This document shows positions 59,489 through 64,000 of a stretch of DNA of 64,000 bases, piece by piece. Source of the stretch: Kluyvera cryocrescens NBRC 102467 (GTDB lineage Bacteria > Pseudomonadota > Gammaproteobacteria > Enterobacterales > Enterobacteriaceae). Location: positions 1 to 64,000 of the forward strand of contig NZ_BCTM01000002.1 in assembly GCF_001571285.1 (NCBI RefSeq). Direction: 5' to 3'. The notes below the pieces were generated by a model. The model was not told the origin of the DNA and searched no databases. It saw only the letters and a list, made by a program, of their open reading frames with translations. The stretch's first letter is position 1. The number at the start of each line of letters is the position of its first letter. The position numbers were made by a program, and so were the translations under genes.

Positions 59489-61030
59489 ATGCGTCTTGAA
59501 GTCTTTTGTGAAGACCGTCTCGGTCTGACTCGTGAACTGCTCGATCTTCTGGTCCTGCGCGGCATTGACCTGCGCGGCATCGATATCGACCCTGTTGGCC
59601 GAATCTATCTTAATTTCGCGGAGCTGGAATTCACCAGCTTCAGCAGCCTGATGGCGGAAATCCGCCGTATCGCCGGGGTCACGGACGTACGCACCGTACC
59701 GTGGATGCCATCAGAGCGCGAGCATCTGGCGCTGAGCGCATTGCTGGAAGCGATGCCGGAACCGGTGCTGTCGCTGGACACCCGCAGTAAAATCGAACGC
59801 GCAAACCCGGCAAGCTGTCAGCTGTTTGGCATGAGCCAGGAGCGTATGCGCAGTCATAACGTCACGCAGTTGATTAGCGGTTTTAATTTCCAGCGCTGGC
59901 TGGAGAGTGATTCCGTTGAGTCGTTGGCTGAGCATGTGGTGATTCAAGGGCAAAACTTCCTGCTGGAAGCGACGCCGGTGTATCTCAACGGTGAAGACGA
60001 TACCCGTATTCTCGGCGGCGCGGTGGTGATGCTTCGCTCGACGCTGAGAATGGGACGCCAGTTGCAGACCATGACCACCCAGGATGTGAGCGCATTTAGC
60101 CAGATCGTGGGGGTTAGCCCGCGTATGCGTCAGGTGGTGGATCAAGCGCGCAAGCTGGCGCTGCTGACCGCGCCGCTGCTGATTGTCGGGGAAACCGGCA
60201 CAGGGAAAGATTTGCTGGCGCATGCCTGCCATTTAGCCAGCCCAAGAGCAGCAAAGCCGTATTTGGCGCTGAACTGCGGTTCTATCCCGGAAGATGCGGT
60301 AGAGAGCGAACTGTTTGGTGATGCAGCAGAAGGTAAAAAGGGCTTCTTCGAGCAGGCCAACGGCGGCTCGGTGCTGCTGGATGAAATCGGTGAAATGTCG
60401 CCGCGTATGCAGACCAAACTGCTGCGTTTCCTTAATGACGGGACGTTCCGTCGCGTCGGTGAGGATCATGAAGTCCACGTTGATGTGCGCGTGATTTGTG
60501 CCACCCAGAAAAACCTGGTCGAGCTGGTGCAAAAAGGGCTGTTCCGCGAGGATCTCTACTATCGTCTTAACGTACTGACCTTGAATCTGCCTCCGCTGCG
60601 CGATCGTCCGCAGGACATCATGCCGCTGACCGAGCTGTTTGTGGCGCGCTTTGCGGATGAGCAGGGGATTTCCCGGCCGAAGCTGTCTGCCGATCTCAAT
60701 ACCGTGCTGACCCGCTACGGCTGGCCGGGCAACGTTCGTCAGCTGAAAAATGCGGTGTACCGCGCGCTCACGCAGCTTGAAGGTTATGAACTGCGTCCGC
60801 AGGACGTGCTGCTGCCGGATAATGATGTCTCCAGCGTGGCGGTGGGTGAGGAAGCGATGGAAGGGTCATTGGATGATATTACGCGTCGCTTCGAACGCTC
60901 GGTGCTGGCTCAGCTTTATCACAGCTATCCAAGTACGCGTAAGCTGGCAAAACGCCTTGGCGTTTCGCATACCGCGATTGCGAATAAGCTGCGTGAATAC
61001 GGCCTGAGCAGTAAGAAGGGCGAAGAGTGA
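59489..61030 (+). CDS. tyrR: Transcriptional regulator TyrR
   Basis: This 513-aa protein is the E. coli length. It has an N-terminal ACT domain (RLEVFCEDRLGLTRELLDLL) and a PAS domain at about 78-190. The AAA+ domain has Walker A GETGTGKDLLA and GGSVLLDEIGEMS, and the C-terminal HTH is STRKLAKRLGVSHTAIANKL. The sigma-54 loop GAFTGA is missing (GDAAEGKKGFF instead), consistent with TyrR acting on sigma-70 promoters. It controls aromatic amino acid biosynthesis and transport genes. A frame opening at 59477 is disregarded. Confidence 0.97.
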   Translation: MRLEVFCEDRLGLTRELLDLLVLRGIDLRGIDIDPVGRIYLNFAELEFTSFSSLMAEIRRIAGVTDVRTVPWMPSEREHLALSALLEAMPEPVLSLDTRSKIERANPASCQLFGMSQERMRSHNVTQLISGFNFQRWLESDSVESLAEHVVIQGQNFLLEATPVYLNGEDDTRILGGAVVMLRSTLRMGRQLQTMTTQDVSAFSQIVGVSPRMRQVVDQARKLALLTAPLLIVGETGTGKDLLAHACHLASPRAAKPYLALNCGSIPEDAVESELFGDAAEGKKGFFEQANGGSVLLDEIGEMSPRMQTKLLRFLNDGTFRRVGEDHEVHVDVRVICATQKNLVELVQKGLFREDLYYRLNVLTLNLPPLRDRPQDIMPLTELFVARFADEQGISRPKLSADLNTVLTRYGWPGNVRQLKNAVYRALTQLEGYELRPQDVLLPDNDVSSVAVGEEAMEGSLDDITRRFERSVLAQLYHSYPSTRKLAKRLGVSHTAIANKLREYGLSSKKGEE

Positions 61031-61037
61031 TAAAAAA

Positions 61038-61066
61038 AACAGCCTCTTAAGAAGAGGCTGTTTTGC
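61038..61066. terminator. Bidirectional terminator between tyrR and tpx
   Basis: AACAGCCTCTT and AAGAGGCTGTT form a perfect 11-bp stem, flanked by an A run on the left and TTTT on the right. It can terminate both convergent genes. Confidence 0.9.
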
Positions 61067-61081
61067 TTTTGCGGTCGGTGC

Positions 61082-61588
61082 TTACGCTTTCAGCGCAGCC
61101 AGTGCCGCATCGTAGTCTGGTTCGTTGGTGATTTCGTTCACCAGCTCGCTGTAGACAACGTTGTCGTTTTCATCGATGACCACAACGGCACGTGCCGCCA
61201 GGCCTTTCAGGCCGCCATCTGCAATGCCTACGCCGTAGGTCTGCAGGAATTCTGGCGCACGCAGGGTGGACAGCGTCACAACGTTGCTCAGACCTTCTGC
61301 ACCGCAGAAGCGAGACTGCGCGAACGGCAGGTCAGCGGAGATGCACAGAACAACGGTGTTATCCAGCTCGCCCGCCAGTTGGTTGAATTTACGCACGGAT
61401 GCCGCACAAACGCCGGTATCGATGCTTGGGAAAATGTTCAGAACTTTACGTTTGCCAGCGAACTGGCCGAGGGTGACGTCAGACAGATCTTTTGCCACCA
61501 GCGTAAACGGTTGAGCTTTATCGCCAGCCTGTGGGATAGAACCTTGAACAGCAACGGGATTGCCCTGGAAATGTACGGTTTGCGACAT
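61082..61588 (-). CDS. tpx: Thiol peroxidase (lipid hydroperoxide peroxidase)
   Basis: This 168-aa atypical 2-Cys peroxiredoxin has the peroxidatic cysteine in [14 protein letters not shown] and the resolving cysteine in [10 protein letters not shown]. It begins [15 protein letters not shown]. It reduces peroxides using thioredoxin in the periplasm/cytoplasm. Start ATG 61588 is preceded by AGGAAGATA. Confidence 0.98.
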   Translation of the reverse strand: MSQTVHFQGNPVAVQGSIPQAGDKAQPFTLVAKDLSDVTLGQFAGKRKVLNIFPSIDTGVCAASVRKFNQLAGELDNTVVLCISADLPFAQSRFCGAEGLSNVVTLSTLRAPEFLQTYGVGIADGGLKGLAARAVVVIDENDNVVYSELVNEITNEPDYDAALAALKA

Positions 61589-61688
61589 GATTATCTTCCT
61601 GTTTACATATAGTTAACGTCTGCCCTAGTGTATGACATCAGGTGTTAACACGGCAAACCCTATTTGCGCCTAATAAAAAGGAGTGAAA

Positions 61689-62654
61689 ATGAGAAAGCTG
61701 CGCGTTTTTGAAGAAGCCTGGCCGCTGCACTCGCCGTTTGTTATCGCTCGCGGTAGCCGCAGCGAAGCGAAGGTGGTGGTGGTAGAGCTTGAACAGGATG
61801 GCGTCAAAGGGGTCGGTGAATGCACGCCGTATCCGCGCTATGGGGAAAGTCTGGCTTCGGTGATGGCGCAGATAATGGCCATTGGAGAACAGCTTGAGCA
61901 GGGGATTACCCGCGCACAGCTAGCAGCCATGCTGCCCGCCGGCGCCGCGCGCAATGCGGTCGACTGCGCGCTGTGGAGTCTGGAGGCGAATCAACTTAAA
62001 AGTGACGTTGTCACTCAGCTCGGCGTTGCGCTTCCCGACACGGTGGTGACTGCACAAACGGTGGTCATCGGTACCCCAGAACAGATGGCCGCAAGTGCAA
62101 AAGCGCTGTGCGCCAGCGGGGCGACGCTGCTTAAGGTCAAGCTGGATAACCATTTTATCTGCGAACGGATGGTGGCGATCCGCGAAGCGGCGCCGCAGGC
62201 CACGCTGATTGTCGACGCCAATGAATCCTGGCGTGGTGATGGCCTGGCGGCGCGCTGCCAACTGTTAGCGGATCTCAATGTGGCGATGCTGGAACAGCCG
62301 TTACCGGTTGGTGAAGACGAGGCGCTGGAGAATTTCATTCACCCGCTGCCGATTTGCGCTGATGAAAGCTGTCATACCCGCGATGATCTGCCGGTGCTGC
62401 GGGGACGCTATGAGATGGTGAACATTAAACTCGATAAAACCGGCGGCCTCACCGAAGCGCTGGCGCTGGCAGCCGAAGCCAAAGCGCAGGGTTTCGCGCT
62501 AATGCTGGGCTGTATGCTCTGCACCTCGCGGGCGATTAACGCTGCGTTGCCGTTGGCCACGCAGGTTCGGTTTGCCGACCTTGATGGCCCAACCTGGCTC
62601 GCCGTTGACGCGCAGCCGGCGCTACGCTTTACCTGCGGTGAGCTTCATTTGTGA
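61689..62654 (+). CDS. ycjG: L-Ala-D/L-Glu epimerase
   Basis: This 321-aa enolase-superfamily enzyme interconverts L-Ala-D-Glu and L-Ala-L-Glu during murein recycling. KVKLDNHF carries the catalytic lysine, LIVDANESW the first metal aspartate and ADESCHTRDDL a further metal ligand; the second catalytic lysine is in NIKLDKTGG. ATG 61689 follows AAGGAG. Its 3' end overlaps the convergent mpaA by 10 bp. Confidence 0.96.
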   Translation: MRKLRVFEEAWPLHSPFVIARGSRSEAKVVVVELEQDGVKGVGECTPYPRYGESLASVMAQIMAIGEQLEQGITRAQLAAMLPAGAARNAVDCALWSLEANQLKSDVVTQLGVALPDTVVTAQTVVIGTPEQMAASAKALCASGATLLKVKLDNHFICERMVAIREAAPQATLIVDANESWRGDGLAARCQLLADLNVAMLEQPLPVGEDEALENFIHPLPICADESCHTRDDLPVLRGRYEMVNIKLDKTGGLTEALALAAEAKAQGFALMLGCMLCTSRAINAALPLATQVRFADLDGPTWLAVDAQPALRFTCGELHL

Positions 62655-63364
62655 TGGGTTGGCTGCCAGTGCAATAGCTGCGTCATCGCATCGAGGTAAT
62701 TCTCGCTGGCTTCATCAGAAGAGATGGGCGGGAATTCTGCGGTGATGCAGTGCAGACCAATATCGTCACACCAACTGCCAAAGGAGCCCGGCGTTTCATA
62801 GCCAACGCTGCTGACCAGCGGCAGGCTGAATGCCGTTGACAACCACTGTCCCAGCTCGCTGTTTCGACTGTCTTCAATACAGGCCAGCGGATCATGGAAT
62901 GACACCACCCAGGCCGGGCTAATTTGGTGAATCAGCTGGCAAAGCCCCCGGCTTTCCGGCTCTGAGCCAGGGCGGCTGCCGGTCAGCAGCACCACATCGC
63001 GTTGCTCGGCGGCGCTGTTCCAGCGGTAGACGGTCTCACCCGCTTTCCAGTTAGCAGCCGGGAAGTTGCGATTCAAATCGACACCGTTCGCGTTGGCACG
63101 TAGCCCAAGCTGGCAGCCATCCGGGTTGACCGCCAGGATCACGTGATGGCGGCGAAGTTCCGGTGACAGCGCGCGCAGCGCACAGGAGAGGGTGACGACC
63201 GAGGAGTTCTCATCCCCGTGGGTGCCGGCGATAATCAAACCACTTTGCGGGCCTGCCGTGGCTGCGGGGAACCAAATAAGCGGTGCGCCGAGCAGTGAAC
63301 GGCCGTAGTGTTGTGTCCCTTGCGGGAACGCGCCGCGCTGGGCGCGAGGGCGGAGAGCTGACAT
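62645..63364 (-). CDS. mpaA: Murein tripeptide amidase A
   Basis: This 239-aa M14-type zinc peptidase has GTHGDENSSV with the zinc His and Glu, DLNRNFPAANW and VSFHDPLACIED with a further His, and catalytic Glu in ITAEFPPISS. It cuts the gamma-D-Glu-mDap bond of murein tripeptide, releasing the L-Ala-D-Glu substrate of YcjG. ATG 63364 gives the conserved start; the long open frame to 63487 is not family sequence. Confidence 0.96.
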   Translation of the reverse strand: MSALRPRAQRGAFPQGTQHYGRSLLGAPLIWFPAATAGPQSGLIIAGTHGDENSSVVTLSCALRALSPELRRHHVILAVNPDGCQLGLRANANGVDLNRNFPAANWKAGETVYRWNSAAEQRDVVLLTGSRPGSEPESRGLCQLIHQISPAWVVSFHDPLACIEDSRNSELGQWLSTAFSLPLVSSVGYETPGSFGSWCDDIGLHCITAEFPPISSDEASENYLDAMTQLLHWQPTHHK

Positions 63365-63555
63365 AGTGGAATTCCTGATTCCCGGTGAGATACACAGCAG
63401 TGTTGTGCAAAACTCGCCACGAATCAAATAGTTTCCTGAGCAGTAATAGGCGGCGTAAATCAACTTTCTATGATATGACATTTGCATTTATAGAAAGTGA
63501 AACAAATAATATTTCCATTATGTTACTTGGGTTTATCTACTTTATAGGGGATGTC

Positions 63556-64000
63556 ATGAAGTATCCTTTCACCTTGACCTGCATTGCTGCACTGCTTTCA
63601 GGCCTGAGTTCCGCCGCCATCGCGGCTGATGTTCCCGCCGGAACCGTGCTGGCTAAGCAGCAGGATCTGGTTCGCCACATCAAAGATGAACCCGCATCAT
63701 TGGATCCGGCAAAAGCGGTCGGACTACCTGAAATCCAGGTGATCCGCGATCTGTTTGAAGGGCTGGTTAACCAGGACGCTAACGGTAATATTATTCCCGG
63801 TGTTGCTACCCGCTGGCAGACTAACGATCAGAAAATCTGGACCTTTACCCTGCGTAACGACGCAAAATGGTCTGACGGCACCCCGGTCACGGCGCAAGAT
63901 TTCGTCTACAGTTGGCAGCGTTTGGTCGATCCGGCCACCACGTCACCGTTCGCCTGGTTTGCCGCGCTGGCTGGGATCGCTAACGCCCAGAATATTATCG
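63556..64000 (+). CDS. mppA: Murein tripeptide-binding protein MppA, 5' part
   Basis: The gene is open to the window edge: 148 codons are visible of about 540. A signal peptide (LTCIAALLSGLSSAAIAA) is followed by DVPAGTVLAKQQDLVRH, then IKDEPASLDPAKAVGLPEIQ and WTFTLRNDAKWSDGTPVTA, which match MppA/OppA. It delivers murein tripeptide to the Opp permease. ATG 63556 lies downstream of TAGGGGATG. Its neighbours mpaA and ycjG process the same peptide. Confidence 0.95.
   Translation, partial: MKYPFTLTCIAALLSGLSSAAIAADVPAGTVLAKQQDLVRHIKDEPASLDPAKAVGLPEIQVIRDLFEGLVNQDANGNIIPGVATRWQTNDQKIWTFTLRNDAKWSDGTPVTAQDFVYSWQRLVDPATTSPFAWFAALAGIANAQNII

Noticed and set aside
63365-63487. Upstream extension of mpaA
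   Set aside because: The added codons lie in the AT-rich divergent promoter region with mppA and do not match the family; ATG 63364 fits the E. coli start.

Overview
The window is chromosomal DNA from a member of the Enterobacteriaceae. From 7.4 kb to the right edge the gene order follows the Escherichia coli rluB-btuR-yciK-sohB-yciN-topA-cysB-acnA-ribA-pgpB-lapAB-pyrF-yciH-osmB-yciT-yciZ-pdeR-rnb-yciW-fabI-sapFDCBA ... pspF-pspABCD-ycjXF ... tyrR-tpx-ycjG-mpaA-mppA backbone. The proteins are near-identical in length to their E. coli counterparts. It is not E. coli itself: puu genes (between sap and psp), pspE and the ycj sugar cluster (between psp and ycjX) are missing from their E. coli positions. 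Other gene sets occupy four insertion points. The species cannot be named from this sequence alone.

Region 1 (1-7.4 kb) is an AT-rich integrated island abutting the 5' side of rluB. From the left it holds the end of an IS3-family element inserted into an IS2-like element. The IS2-like element in turn interrupts a gene whose remaining tail resembles inovirus Gp2/YagK proteins. Then come a 523-aa DUF262 plus HNH (GmrSD-like) protein, a serine recombinase with a palindromic GGTATC array just upstream, a 56-aa unknown protein, a 370-aa RelA/SpoT-domain protein and a 556-aa tyrosine integrase. The DUF262 and RelA/SpoT proteins are plausible anti-phage or conflict proteins carried as cargo. That role is inferred.

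Region 2 (8.4-13.2 kb) is a three-gene sugar module between rluB and btuR: a GPH-family sugar/cation symporter, a cytoplasmic GH3 beta-glycosidase and an AraC regulator.

Region 3 (13.2-41.9 kb) is conserved backbone covering cobalamin adenosylation, topoisomerase I, CysB, aconitase A, riboflavin synthesis, LPS assembly regulation (LapAB), pyrimidine synthesis, c-di-GMP turnover, RNase II, enoyl-ACP reductase and the complete sapABCDF operon.

Region 4 (42.1-48.4 kb) is a chaperone-usher fimbrial operon: major pilin, chaperone, usher, minor pilin and two-domain adhesin, followed by an IprA/YaiV-like regulator. A strong hairpin plus U-run lies between the major pilin and the chaperone. It sits where E. 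coli has puu genes.

Region 5 (48.7-54.0 kb) holds pspF, a sigma-54 promoter, pspABCD and ycjXF for inner-membrane stress. An imperfect palindromic repeat lies between pspA and pspB.

Region 6 (54.1-59.2 kb) is a five-gene peptide/nickel-type ABC importer between ycjF and tyrR, with an attenuator-like hairpin after the binding-protein gene.

Region 7 (59.5 kb-end) holds tyrR, tpx and the murein-peptide genes ycjG, mpaA and mppA. The last is cut by the window edge.
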